Source of the DNA: Collinsella vaginalis
GTDB taxonomy: Bacteria; Actinomycetota; Coriobacteriia; Coriobacteriales; Coriobacteriaceae
NCBI RefSeq assembly: GCF_900176655.1
Contig: NZ_LT838843.1
Span: 85,733 to 129,594, forward strand
Direction of reading: 5' to 3'
Length of the DNA stretch: 43,862 bases
The notes beneath the pieces are model-generated. The model saw nothing but the letters and a program-made list of their open reading frames with translations. It was not told where the DNA came from and did no database searches. The position numbers and the translations under genes are program-made. Shown one piece after another: positions 1-7,629 of this stretch (position 1 is the first letter of the stretch; every line of letters starts with the position of its first letter).

Positions 1-1
1 C

Positions 2-553
2 TCGGCGGGCGGCTTCATTACGGCCTCCCTCGCCGCGGGATGGAAGACTGGGCCCTTCGCGGCCCTTGCCCAAGCGCGCCCCGAGCAGATCCGCCCCGAT
101 GCGGCGGTCCTCTGCTACCCCGTGATCGACCTCGCCTTCATCCGCGACATACAGACCCGCGATCCGCGTATCGACCTCAGGGTTCCGAAGACCGGGGGAA
201 AGACCGGGCGCGACCTGTTGAACGACTTTCTCTCGATGGTGATCGGTGGCGAGGCGACGGATGAGCGTCTTACCGAGGCGTGCCCGACAGCGCAGGTGGG
301 CTCCGCGATGCCCCCGGTGTTCATGTGGGCCGCCGCCGATGATGCGACTGCGCCCGCAGCCCAGCTCTACCCGTTCGCCTGTCGCCTGGCCGAGGAGGGC
401 GTGGTTCACGAGCTCCATGTGTTCGATCGGGGTGGGCACGGGCTCTCAACCGCCGCGCCCCAGGTTGAGGCAGGAAACGGGGAGCTCATGGAGGCTGTGC
501 GCCCGTGGCTCGGGCTGGCTTTGTCCTTCCTGGCCCGGCAGGGAATCGCGTAA
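2..553 (+). CDS. alpha/beta hydrolase (acetylesterase-like), 5' truncated by window edge
   Basis: The reading frame is open from the first bases of the window, so the N-terminus is missing. The visible part starts with SAGG, the end of the G-x-S-A-G-G nucleophile elbow of the hormone-sensitive-lipase type of alpha/beta hydrolase. Further on are an acidic residue in AAADDATAP and a histidine in RGGHGLS, spaced as expected for the Asp and His of the catalytic triad, which supports an ester-hydrolysing enzyme. The substrate cannot be told. The missing part should carry the HGGG oxyanion motif. It ends 9 nt from the stop of the converging isochorismatase gene. Confidence 0.8.
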   Translation, partial: SAGGFITASLAAGWKTGPFAALAQARPEQIRPDAAVLCYPVIDLAFIRDIQTRDPRIDLRVPKTGGKTGRDLLNDFLSMVIGGEATDERLTEACPTAQVGSAMPPVFMWAAADDATAPAAQLYPFACRLAEEGVVHELHVFDRGGHGLSTAAPQVEAGNGELMEAVRPWLGLALSFLARQGIA

Positions 554-562
554 AGGGCTCAG

Positions 563-1099
563 TTACCGGCCGAGCACCTCAACCTGGCAGCTTGCCATGG
601 TGGCCAGTGCGGCGTCATGCGATGCGGGCGTCACACCGGCACAGAGCCGCGCGTCCACGCTCAGGGGCACCTCGGGGAGGGCGGCCTTGATGAGCAGGGC
701 GTTGCTGACCACGCAGATATCGGTGCAGACGCCGCAGAGCTCGATGGAGTCGATGGGATGCGCGACATGCTCGGCGGCCAGCCAGGTGGCAAGGGTGGTC
801 GACCCAAAGGTCGGCTTCTCGAAGACCGAGGCTCTGCGGCGCTCACGAACCTCCTGGAGCTGCGGGGCGAGCTGCCAGCCCTCGGTGCCGCGCAGGCAGT
901 GGGGGACGGGGAGGTTCCTGCCCTCCTGCGTGTCAGCGTAGTCGGTATCGTGGGTATCGAGGGTGAATGCGACCGTTCCCTCAAATGTAGCAGCACGCTC
1001 GGCGACGGCATCGACGATGGCGGCGGCCTCCGGCGTCCCAAGCGATCCGGTGAGGAAATCGTTCTGCATATCGACCACGATCAGATAGCGGTTTGCCAT
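563..1099 (-). CDS. isochorismatase/nicotinamidase-family cysteine hydrolase
   Basis: A 178-residue cysteine hydrolase. The family triad is visible: Asp10 in VVDMQNDF, Lys95 in FEKPTFGS and Cys129 in GVCTDICV. The DTHDTDY and LPVPHC segments are typical of nicotinamidase-like members that hydrolyse amide bonds (nicotinamide to nicotinate in the best-known ones). The start at MANRYL is chosen because the domain begins there and a purine-rich AAGGGG lies upstream. A longer in-frame extension is open but has no family similarity. The exact substrate is uncertain: nicotinamidase is likely, another small amide is possible. Confidence 0.85.
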   Translation of the reverse strand: MANRYLIVVDMQNDFLTGSLGTPEAAAIVDAVAERAATFEGTVAFTLDTHDTDYADTQEGRNLPVPHCLRGTEGWQLAPQLQEVRERRRASVFEKPTFGSTTLATWLAAEHVAHPIDSIELCGVCTDICVVSNALLIKAALPEVPLSVDARLCAGVTPASHDAALATMASCQVEVLGR

Positions 1100-1329
1100 G
1101 GGGGACCCCTTCGTTGGCGAGATAGAACGGGATGGTTTCGGTGTGAACACCGCAGGGTTGATAGAGAGCGGATGGGCCGTTGGTTTCAACGTAGCACGGA
1201 AATCTCTATCCAAAGGAGACAGATGCCAACTTAATAAACACCCTTACATAAGATGAGGATATGAAGGCGTCCGTTTGCCAATGCACCGAAGTCATCCGAA
1301 CGCTGATGATTCCAGCATACGGCGAAAGC

Positions 1330-1359
1330 AAAAAAGGCCGCATGCTCTGCACGCGGCCC
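1330..1359 (-). terminator. rho-independent terminator of the CsbD-like gene
   Basis: On the minus strand GGCCGCGTGC and GCATGCGGCC form a 10-bp stem with one G-U pair and a 4-nt loop, followed by six T. It lies 28 nt past the stop codon of the CsbD-like gene. Confidence 0.8.
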
Positions 1360-1386
1360 GTGATTGCCTCAGATCGGTAGAGGGGT

Positions 1387-1671
1387 CTACTCGCCGTCGA
1401 CAGCGTCCTTCACGCGGTCGACGGCCTCCTTGGCGGCACCCTTGGCACCGTCAACAAGATCCCCGACCTTCTCAGCAGCGGCGTCTTTGATGTCGCCGGC
1501 ATTATCGGCCAGGTTCTCGGCAGCCTCCTTGGCGTCAGAGGCGACCTCCTTCGCCTTTCCGACGAGCTGGTCGACGAGGCCCTCAGCCTTGACCTTCTCA
1601 TCGCCTGTGACGTCGCCAGCGACCTCCTTGGCCTTGCCAGCTACCTTATCGAGTGCACCGTTGTCAACCAT
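1387..1671 (-). CDS. CsbD-like small hydrophilic stress protein
   Basis: A 94-residue, Ala/Lys/Asp/Glu-rich, highly charged protein without hydrophobic segments. The N-terminal half (GALDKVAGKAKEVAGDVTGD) matches the CsbD family signature. The rest is heptad-like AKEAA/KVGDLVDGAK repeats that resemble LEA-type amphipathic helices. CsbD members are general-stress proteins of unknown biochemistry. The start is fixed by a strong AGGGAGG ribosome binding site 6 nt upstream of ATG. It is monocistronic, with its own terminator. Confidence 0.8.
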   Translation of the reverse strand: MVDNGALDKVAGKAKEVAGDVTGDEKVKAEGLVDQLVGKAKEVASDAKEAAENLADNAGDIKDAAAEKVGDLVDGAKGAAKEAVDRVKDAVDGE

Positions 1672-1900
1672 TGCAAACCTCCCTGGTTCGTTAGGACCAC
1701 AGCGTCCTTTCCTCTTTTTTCTCCATTCCGGCGTTTCGCTATACGTTCTTTTCGAAAAAAGCCAAATCGTTTCGTTAAGCGCTTTGCTGGGGTTCAGACG
1801 CCCTGTGACTTGGGTCTGGCGGCAGTTATGCGTTTTCACGACCAGGGTATGCGGCGCGCACGGCGGCGGGATAATGGCAGGGAACGAAAGGATGAAGCGC

Positions 1901-2785
1901 ATGTACGATAACGGACCTGACCTCGGACGCAACGACACCTGCTGGTGCGGAAGCGGCAAGAAATACAAGAAATGCCATCTCGCATTCGATGAGCGCCTGC
2001 AGGGGCTGTGGGAGGAGGGAGAGGAGGTCCTGCCACGGGACCTCCTGAAGACGCCTGACGATATCGAGGGTATCCGCCGGAGCGCCGCGGTGAACATGGG
2101 CGCCCTCGACGAGGTGGCCGCCCGCATCGCACCCGGTGTGACCACGGCGGATATCGACCGATGGGTGCACGAGTACACGGTGGCCCAGGGCGCGATCCCG
2201 GCGCCCCTCAACTACGAGGGATTCCCGAAGAGCTGCTGCACCTCGGTGAACGGCGTGATCTGCCACGGGATCCCGGCTGAGGACGAGGTGCTCGCCGAAG
2301 GGGACATCGTGAACGTGGATTGCTCGACGATTCTCGATGGCTATTACTCCGACTCATCGCGGATGTTCACGGTCGGTGAGGTCACGTCGGAGCGGCAGCG
2401 CCTGGTTGATGTGACGCGCGAATCGGTGGAGCGCGGGCTCGCCGCCGTGCGGCCCTGGGGACACCTTGGAGACGTGGCGCATGCGGTTCAGGAGCATGTG
2501 GAGGTCGCGGGCTTCTCCGTGGTGCGCGAGTTCGGCGGCCACGGGATCGGGCTCGAGTTCCATGAGGACCCCTTCGTGGGGTTCGTGGGCGAGCCGGGTA
2601 CGGGCACGGTGCTCGTCCCAGGGTTCTGCTTCACGATCGAGCCGATGGTGAACGCCGGGCGCCATGAGATCGATATGAACGATCCCAACGGATGGACGGT
2701 CCGTACGAAGGACGGGTCAGATTCAGCGCAGTGGGAGGTGCAGCTCGTGGTCACCGAGGACGGCTACGAGGTGCTGAGCCGCTAG
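1901..2785 (+). CDS. map: methionine aminopeptidase, type I, with N-terminal SEC-C zinc motif
   Basis: A 294-residue metallopeptidase that removes the N-terminal methionine from new proteins. Residues 14-26 (CWCGSGKKYKKCH) are an SEC-C zinc-binding motif, which in this family probably docks the enzyme at the ribosome. The MetAP ligands are all visible: Asp in NVDCSTILDGYYSDSS (two Asp), His in GGHGIGLEFH, Glu in FTIEPM and Glu in QWEVQL. Three in-frame ATGs exist (1874, 1892, 1901). I chose 1901 because AAAGGA lies 8 nt upstream, whereas the 1874 ATG overlaps a -10-like GATAAT (1870-1875). Converges with the xre-desulfoferrodoxin gene. Confidence 0.9.
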   Translation: MYDNGPDLGRNDTCWCGSGKKYKKCHLAFDERLQGLWEEGEEVLPRDLLKTPDDIEGIRRSAAVNMGALDEVAARIAPGVTTADIDRWVHEYTVAQGAIPAPLNYEGFPKSCCTSVNGVICHGIPAEDEVLAEGDIVNVDCSTILDGYYSDSSRMFTVGEVTSERQRLVDVTRESVERGLAAVRPWGHLGDVAHAVQEHVEVAGFSVVREFGGHGIGLEFHEDPFVGFVGEPGTGTVLVPGFCFTIEPMVNAGRHEIDMNDPNGWTVRTKDGSDSAQWEVQLVVTEDGYEVLSR

Positions 2786-2816
2786 AACGCGATCGCTTCT
2801 CCGCGGCTCAGCACCT
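2769..2816. terminator. 14-bp perfect inverted repeat between two convergent genes
   Basis: AGGTGCTGAGCCGC (2769-2782) and its exact complement (2803-2816) enclose a 20-nt loop. The left arm lies inside the last codons of map and the right arm ends 4 nt before the stop of the convergent regulator gene. No T-run follows on either strand, so a bidirectional terminator or mRNA 3'-end stabiliser is inferred rather than shown. Confidence 0.5.
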
Positions 2817-2819
2817 CCG

Positions 2820-3467
2820 TCAGCGGCTCTCAACCCGGCCGTAATGGGGGAGCACACCGGGTGCGCCCCGGCGCTCCCGCTTTGGCGTGGGGATGCGGAA
2901 GAGCCCGTGGCGGTTGCAGTAAGCGTAGATCTGCCCGCTCTGCCCGCGGCGGATGCGCGCCTCGGCCGGCTGCTCGGGATAGAGCTTGTGCAGCTCGATG
3001 CCGCCGGTCGTTACGTAGGCGATGAAGCTGATGAAGTGGTCCTTGGCCATGGGGTGGTCGATGCTGATATGCCAGTCGTCCTCAACTGATTCGACCGCGA
3101 TGGCATGCGCTTCATCGGGCTCCTCGGCCTCTTGGGGAAGCAGCGTGCTGCCGCAACAGGAGAAGGAGCCCTCTCCGAGTGCGGTGACGACGTTTCCGCA
3201 GATCGGGCAGACGTAGAAGCGCATGCGCGTCATGTTGCCCGCGCGGTTGGCGTTCTCGCGCACATCGCCGGTCAAGAGCTCGGCGACGGAGATGCCGAGG
3301 GCCTCGGCGAGTGATTCCACCAGGCTGATATCGGGGAGGCCGCGGCCCGACTCCCATTTGGACACGGCTTTGTCGGTCACGCCCACGCGCTCGGCGAGGG
3401 CGCGTTGGGTGAGTCCGCGTTGCTCGCGCAGGCCGCGAATGGTCTCTGCGGTGAGGTAGGTGTTCAT
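2820..3467 (-). CDS. Xre-family HTH regulator fused to a desulfoferrodoxin (superoxide reductase-like) domain
   Basis: A 215-residue fusion. Residues 8-65 are an Xre/Cro HTH (REQRGLTQRALAERVGVTDKA). Residues 84-110 are a desulforedoxin-type rubredoxin-like centre with Cys87, Cys90, Cys104 and Cys105 (CPICG and CCG). Residues 118-190 are the neelaredoxin-like Fe domain, with all expected ligands: His121, His138 (DHPM), His144, Cys184 and His187 (CNRH). So both iron sites of a 2Fe-superoxide reductase appear intact. ATG at 3467 is preceded by CGGAG at 6 nt. Inferred role: a one-component sensor of superoxide, oxygen or iron that controls unknown targets. No adjacent gene on its strand suggests the regulon. 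Confidence 0.85.
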   Translation of the reverse strand: MNTYLTAETIRGLREQRGLTQRALAERVGVTDKAVSKWESGRGLPDISLVESLAEALGISVAELLTGDVRENANRAGNMTRMRFYVCPICGNVVTALGEGSFSCCGSTLLPQEAEEPDEAHAIAVESVEDDWHISIDHPMAKDHFISFIAYVTTGGIELHKLYPEQPAEARIRRGQSGQIYAYCNRHGLFRIPTPKRERRGAPGVLPHYGRVESR

Positions 3468-3908
3468 GGGTGCTCCGTTTCCGGTTGGTTTCTCTGGTCG
3501 TAGGGGCGGGTTCATGCGGTGGGGGCGGGACGTTCGGTTCGGCTCAGCTGTTGCCTGTCCCGCTGCAGTGGCCATTATGCAGGCCGGGGGACACACGGGC
3601 TACCTACGGGCCGTAGAGTCGGCCGCGTATGTCGATAAACCGTGAAGGCGCCCCTGTTTGCGCAGGTGGAAGCAGCCGTCATGGAAAGGGGCTCGCTAGG
3701 CTGCGGCCTTGTTCACATGAGCAATGGGAATCGCGAGGGAATCGTGTCCGGCCGAAGAGCCATCACCATCTGACCTCCACCTTGGAGCGGTCGCTCGTCC
3801 TAAGGCGTATCCTCATGGAGTCAACCTCGCACCCTGGATTCTCCCGTGGCCAGCGCACCGGGCTTGTGGGCGAGGTCGGCAGGCACGAACAGGTGAGAGG
3901 GTGAGTCC
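3468..3908. other. intergenic stretch without recognised gene
   Basis: This 441-base gap separates the start of the Xre-desulfoferrodoxin gene from the start of the divergent acetyltransferase and should hold both promoters. The short open frames inside have no ribosome binding site or family similarity. I see no riboswitch, terminator or repeat that I can support. Confidence 0.5.
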
Positions 3909-4472
3909 ATGGAGCAGCGCATCAGCATCCGCCAGGCAATCGTCTCTGATGCTGCGGCATTGGCGGCAATCTACGCGCCGTATGTCGAGCACACGGCTAT
4001 CACGTTCGAGAACGAGCCGCCCACGGTCGATGAGTTCGCGCAGCGCATGGCTGACACGCTCAAACGCTATCCGTACCTGGTGGCCGAGGGTGCGGACGGT
4101 CCGGTCGGCTACGCCTATGCGGGGCCGTTCGGCAGCCGCGCCGCCTACGATTGGTCAATCGAGACCTCGATCTACGTTGCGGAGGGCCATGCGCATGAGG
4201 GCATTGGGCGGGCCTTGCATGAGGCACTCGAGCGAGAGCTCGCCGCGATGGGCATCAAGAACATGTACGCGTGTATCGCCGTCCCCGAGGTTGCCGACGA
4301 GCATCTGACCCGCAACAGCGCCGAGTTTCACGAGCATCTGGGGTATCGGCTCGTGGGGACCTTCAAGAAGTGCGGTTCGAAGTTCGGCCGGTGGTACGAC
4401 ATGGTGTGGATGGAGCGCATCATCGGCGAGCACGAGCCAGATCCGGTTCCGCCGCGGTGGCGTGCCGCTTGA
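3909..4472 (+). CDS. GNAT N-acetyltransferase, phosphinothricin/methionine-sulfoximine acetyltransferase type
   Basis: A 187-residue acetyl-CoA-dependent N-acetyltransferase of the Pat/Bar/MnaT group. Visible hallmarks are IRQAIVSDAAALAAIYAPYVEHTAITFE at the N-terminus, the beta-4 segment TSIYV, the acetyl-CoA pyrophosphate loop HEGIGRALHEAL, and the C-terminal FHEHLGYR plus KFGRWYDMVWME. Family members acetylate amino-acid analogues such as phosphinothricin, methionine sulfone or sulfoximine. The natural substrate here is unknown. A purine-rich GAGAGGG precedes the ATG. The next gene (LysR) begins about 97 nt later on the same strand. Confidence 0.85.
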   Translation: MEQRISIRQAIVSDAAALAAIYAPYVEHTAITFENEPPTVDEFAQRMADTLKRYPYLVAEGADGPVGYAYAGPFGSRAAYDWSIETSIYVAEGHAHEGIGRALHEALERELAAMGIKNMYACIAVPEVADEHLTRNSAEFHEHLGYRLVGTFKKCGSKFGRWYDMVWMERIIGEHEPDPVPPRWRAA

Positions 4473-4569
4473 TCGCACGCTCGGCCGCGACCTTGGCAGA
4501 TGAGGGCGCGGACGGTCCGGCAGGCGCATCCGCACGTCCCGACGCGGGTGTTCGAATGAGAGGAGACCC

Positions 4570-5496
4570 ATGACCTTCGTCCAGTTGAAATACGTGCTCG
4601 CCGTGGCCCGCGAGGGGTCCATCAGCCGCGCCGCGAAGACGCTCTTCATCTCGCAGCCGAGTCTCTCGGCGGCGGTGCACGAGCTTGAGGCCGAGCTCGG
4701 GATCACCCTGTTCCGGCGGACGAGCACGGGTGTGGCCGTCACCACCGACGGCGAGGAGTTCTTGGGGTACGCACGCCAGGTGATCGAGCAGACCGACCTC
4801 ATCGAGGAGCGCTACCTCGGCACGGCCCCGGTGCGGCATCAGTTCTGCGTCTCCTGCCAGCACTACTCCTTCGCGGTCGAGGCGTTCGTAGCCCTCATCA
4901 AGGCGCATGGCGGCCGCGCATACGACTTCCGTATCCGCGAGACCCAGACCTACGAGATCATCGAGGACGTCGCCGCCTTGAGGAGTGAGGTGGGCGTCCT
5001 CTATCTGAACGACTTCAACCGCGCGGTGATCGAACGCACGCTCGAGGACAACGCCCTGCGCTTCACACGGCTCTTCACGGCGACACCCCATGTCTTCGTG
5101 GGAACGGGAAGCCCGCTTGCCACCCGATCGAGCGTGAGCCTGGCCGACCTCGAACCCTTCCCGCGCCTGTCCTATGAGCAGGGGGAGCACAACGCTTTCT
5201 ACTTTGCCGAGGAACTCGCGAGCACGCGGGCCAGTGCGAAGGACATCCTCGTGCGCGACCGCGCGACCTTGTTCAACCTGATGGTCGGCCTCGATGGCTA
5301 CACCATCAGCAGCGGCATCATCGACAGCGACCTGTACGGTCCGAACATCGTGGCCGTGCCTCTTGAGCTAGACGACGCGATGGAGATCGGCTACATCACG
5401 CATACGCGGGTGACGCCGGGCACCTACGGTGCGCTCTACATCGAGGAGCTCAAGCGCACCGCAGAGGCGGCACGCAGATCCGGTAGAGTGCGATAA
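4570..5496 (+). CDS. LysR-family transcriptional regulator
   Basis: A 308-residue regulator. Residues 3-62 form the LysR winged HTH (KYVLAVAREGSISRAAKTLF, SQPSLSAAVHELE, TTDGEEFL), followed by a divergent periplasmic-binding-protein-like effector domain. AGGAG lies 5 nt before the ATG. Unlike classic LysR genes it is not divergent to a neighbour: the MetE-like gene follows 138 nt downstream on the same strand. Regulation of that gene is a reasonable guess because MetR-type LysR proteins control methionine synthesis, but the effector is not visible in the sequence. Confidence 0.88.
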   Translation: MTFVQLKYVLAVAREGSISRAAKTLFISQPSLSAAVHELEAELGITLFRRTSTGVAVTTDGEEFLGYARQVIEQTDLIEERYLGTAPVRHQFCVSCQHYSFAVEAFVALIKAHGGRAYDFRIRETQTYEIIEDVAALRSEVGVLYLNDFNRAVIERTLEDNALRFTRLFTATPHVFVGTGSPLATRSSVSLADLEPFPRLSYEQGEHNAFYFAEELASTRASAKDILVRDRATLFNLMVGLDGYTISSGIIDSDLYGPNIVAVPLELDDAMEIGYITHTRVTPGTYGALYIEELKRTAEAARRSGRVR

Positions 5497-5634
5497 AGGC
5501 AACTTGACCTGCGTCTATAGTCTCCCTCTATGGCCTCGTATCGGCAACGGGTATTAGCGTCCGCGTGCGGTGCGCCCTAGGATACCTCCCATGAGCACCA
5601 CAGGGCTCGCGCCCTATATTGAGAGGAGCCTTCC

Positions 5635-6750
5635 ATGGCAGTACCCACCGCGCCGTTTCGTTACGACTACGTCGGCAGCTTCCTGCGCCCTGCGGCGCTT
5701 GCCGACGCCCGCGCCCGCCACGCCGCCGGCGCCATCGATGATGCGGCCCTCAAGGAGGTCGAGGACGCGTGCATCCGGGATCTGGTTGCCAAGCAGCAGG
5801 CGGCCGGTTACCCCGTGATCACCGACGGCGAGTTCCGCCGCAGCTACTGGCACCTCGATTTCATGTGGGGGCTCAACGGGATCGAGCACATCGAGCTCGA
5901 TCACGGATACTTCTTCCATGGCGAGGAGACCACGCACGGTTCCGCCGAGCCCTCCGGCAAGATCAGCGGCGAGAACCACCCGTTTGTGGAGCATTTCCAG
6001 TTCGTGAAGGCGCTTGAGGATGAGAGCACGGTCGCCAAGCAGACCATCCCGGCGCCCGCCCAGACCCTGGCCGAGCTGTTTCGCGAGAACAACGGTGTCA
6101 AGACCCGCGCCATCTACCCTGATGACGACGAGCTGATCGAGGACCTCGCCGCCGCATACCGCACCGTCATCCGCGACCTCTACGACGCCGGCTGCCGGAC
6201 CATCCAGTTCGACGACTGCACCTGGGGCATGATCGTGGATGAGGGCTACTGGGCAAGCAAGATGGGCGACGGCGCCTCATTTGAGGAGGAGGCCGAGCGC
6301 TACCTGCGCGTCAACAACCTTGCGCTTGAGGGGAAGCCGGCCGACCTCGCGATCACCACGCATGTGTGCCGCGGCAACTACCACTCCACCTACGCGAGCA
6401 GCGGTCCTTATGATCGCATCGCGCCCTACCTCTTCGCACAGGAGAACGTCGACGCGTTCTACCTTGAGTTCGACGATGAGCGCTCCGGCGGGTTTGCCTG
6501 TCTGGCCGAGGTGCCCACACCCAAGCAGGTGGTGCTCGGCCTCGTGACGACCAAACACCCTGAGCTGGAGGACGAGGCGGCGTTGCGCGCCCGGATCGAG
6601 GAGGCGGCGGCCTATGTGCCAAAAGACCGCCTTTGCCTGTCCCCGCAGTGCGGGTTCGCCTCCTGCGAGATCGGGAACAAGCTGACCGAAGACGAGCAGT
6701 GGGCAAAGCTCGCGCTGGTGAAACGGGTCGCTGAGGAAGTTTGGGGCTAG
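5635..6750 (+). CDS. MetE C-terminal-like cobalamin-independent methionine synthase family protein (YxjG/YxjH type)
   Basis: A 371-residue protein matching only the catalytic half of MetE. The zinc ligands are present: His243 and Cys245 in THVCRGN, a Glu in YLEFDD and Cys339 in SPQCGFAS. Stand-alone members of this family transfer a methyl group to homocysteine or related thiols, but their methyl donor is often not the polyglutamylated folate used by full-length MetE. The start is set by GAGAGGAG 6 nt upstream. The 138-nt gap before it has a TTGACC (5504) without a convincing -10. I see no S-box or cobalamin riboswitch. Confidence 0.85.
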   Translation: MAVPTAPFRYDYVGSFLRPAALADARARHAAGAIDDAALKEVEDACIRDLVAKQQAAGYPVITDGEFRRSYWHLDFMWGLNGIEHIELDHGYFFHGEETTHGSAEPSGKISGENHPFVEHFQFVKALEDESTVAKQTIPAPAQTLAELFRENNGVKTRAIYPDDDELIEDLAAAYRTVIRDLYDAGCRTIQFDDCTWGMIVDEGYWASKMGDGASFEEEAERYLRVNNLALEGKPADLAITTHVCRGNYHSTYASSGPYDRIAPYLFAQENVDAFYLEFDDERSGGFACLAEVPTPKQVVLGLVTTKHPELEDEAALRARIEEAAAYVPKDRLCLSPQCGFASCEIGNKLTEDEQWAKLALVKRVAEEVWG

Positions 6751-6993
6751 GGTGCCGCTCGCGTGACCGGGGGAGTCGGCGCTTGGCCCGAAGAGGCTTT
6801 CATCAGCGCTCGCTCATCGCGCGCGGCCAGATGCGTTGCTCCGCCCGGTCTGCCAGGGTGAGCTCTGTTGGGTTCATCCTGCGCGGCCAGGAGCGTTGGA
6901 GCTTGTCCATTCTGCCTTTCAGGTGGCGATGGGCCTGTATGTTGGCAGGGTGGCCGGGACATACGGCCGTGCATCCCGGTCTGCCAGGTGAAA
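6751..6993. other. gene-free stretch with short direct repeats
   Basis: No credible coding region. It contains two copies of GCGCGGCCAG exactly 60 nt apart (6821 and 6881) and two copies of CCCGGTCTGCCAGG (6844 and 6975). They may be worn remnants of elements like those just downstream, but no palindrome is visible. Confidence 0.4.
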
Positions 6994-7212
6994 CCTCGCG
7001 GCTTTGGTACAGGTTTTGATTCGTGCGGTTCAGATCTCCTCGGTTTGGTACAGGTTTTCATCGCAGGCCAAAGTAGACCGCTTTTCGTCGAGCCAACGAC
7101 CTGCACCTTTAGTGCTGCCGATCGCTGGTGTACATGGCCGCGACGATAAAACCTGTACCAAACTGAGGAGGTTTTACACGTGTCCCGCCGAACCTGTACC
7201 AAATCCGCGAGG
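6994..7212. repeat. palindromic element A: four-arm inverted/direct repeat structure
   Basis: The core TTTGGTACAGGTT occurs at 7003 and 7044, and its complement AACCTGTACCAAA ends at 7162 and 7203. The two left copies are 41 nt apart and so are the two right copies. The inner arms extend to about 25 pairs (CTCC...GTTTGGTACAGGTTTT), the outer arms to about 22 (CCTCGCGG plus core). The loop between the inner TTTT and AAAA is 89 nt and holds CCAAAGTAGAC at 7068. It sits between two convergent genes. I do not recognise it. It could be a mobile palindrome, a structured RNA, or protein-binding sites. Confidence 0.85.
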
Positions 7213-7408
7213 TCTGTCCGTGGGAGGCGTACCACACTGCTTGAAAGTCGCTCGGGCAGTGGTCTAGAGCTGTAATCTGGCAGATGCTGGCACGGCTCGA
7301 GCAAACGTGCGGTACGCAGCCTGTTCCGAACCACGATGAACCCTTATACTGTGCGACCTCGTCTCATTCCGTATGGCTTTGTCCTATGTTGCACAGCTTT
7401 ATTCCAGG

Positions 7409-7615
7409 CGGTTTGGTGTGGGTTTGCCCGATGGTGCGGGAATTCTCGTCGGTTTGGTGTGGGTTTTCTCAGTGCTCCAAAGTAGACGGAGATCCTGTAA
7501 CCCTCTGACCAGGTGATTTATCGGCTCAAGATGCCTATCTAGTTGGCGGGTCAGTCAAAACCCACACCAAACCGACGAGAAAAATCTCGCGCACGCCGAA
7601 ACCCACACCAAACCG
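7409..7615. repeat. palindromic element B: same architecture as element A with a different core
   Basis: The core TTTGGTGTGGGTTT occurs at 7412 and 7453 and its complement ends at 7571 and 7612. Spacings are again exactly 41 nt, the inner loop is again 89 nt and the total span is again 201 nt. The inner arms (7443-7467 and 7557-7581) pair perfectly over 25 nt. CCAAAGTAGAC recurs at 7477, the same offset (24) from the inner-arm core as in element A. GACC and TTTA also recur at matching loop positions. Compared with element A, three core bases differ in all four arms, so pairing is retained. It ends 14 nt before the stop codon of the leftward reductase gene. Confidence 0.87.
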
Positions 7616-7629
7616 GGTTTTCTCGAGCC

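Noticed and set aside
3629..3904. ORF ahead of the acetyltransferase gene
   Set aside because: No ribosome binding site, no recognisable domain, and the composition looks non-coding.
5497..5634. Possible S-box or cobalamin riboswitch ahead of the MetE-like gene
   Set aside because: The gap is only 138 nt and lacks the conserved cores of either riboswitch.
6994..7615. CRISPR-like interpretation of the repeated cores
   Set aside because: Copies are in both orientations around a loop rather than in a one-direction array, and no cas genes are present.
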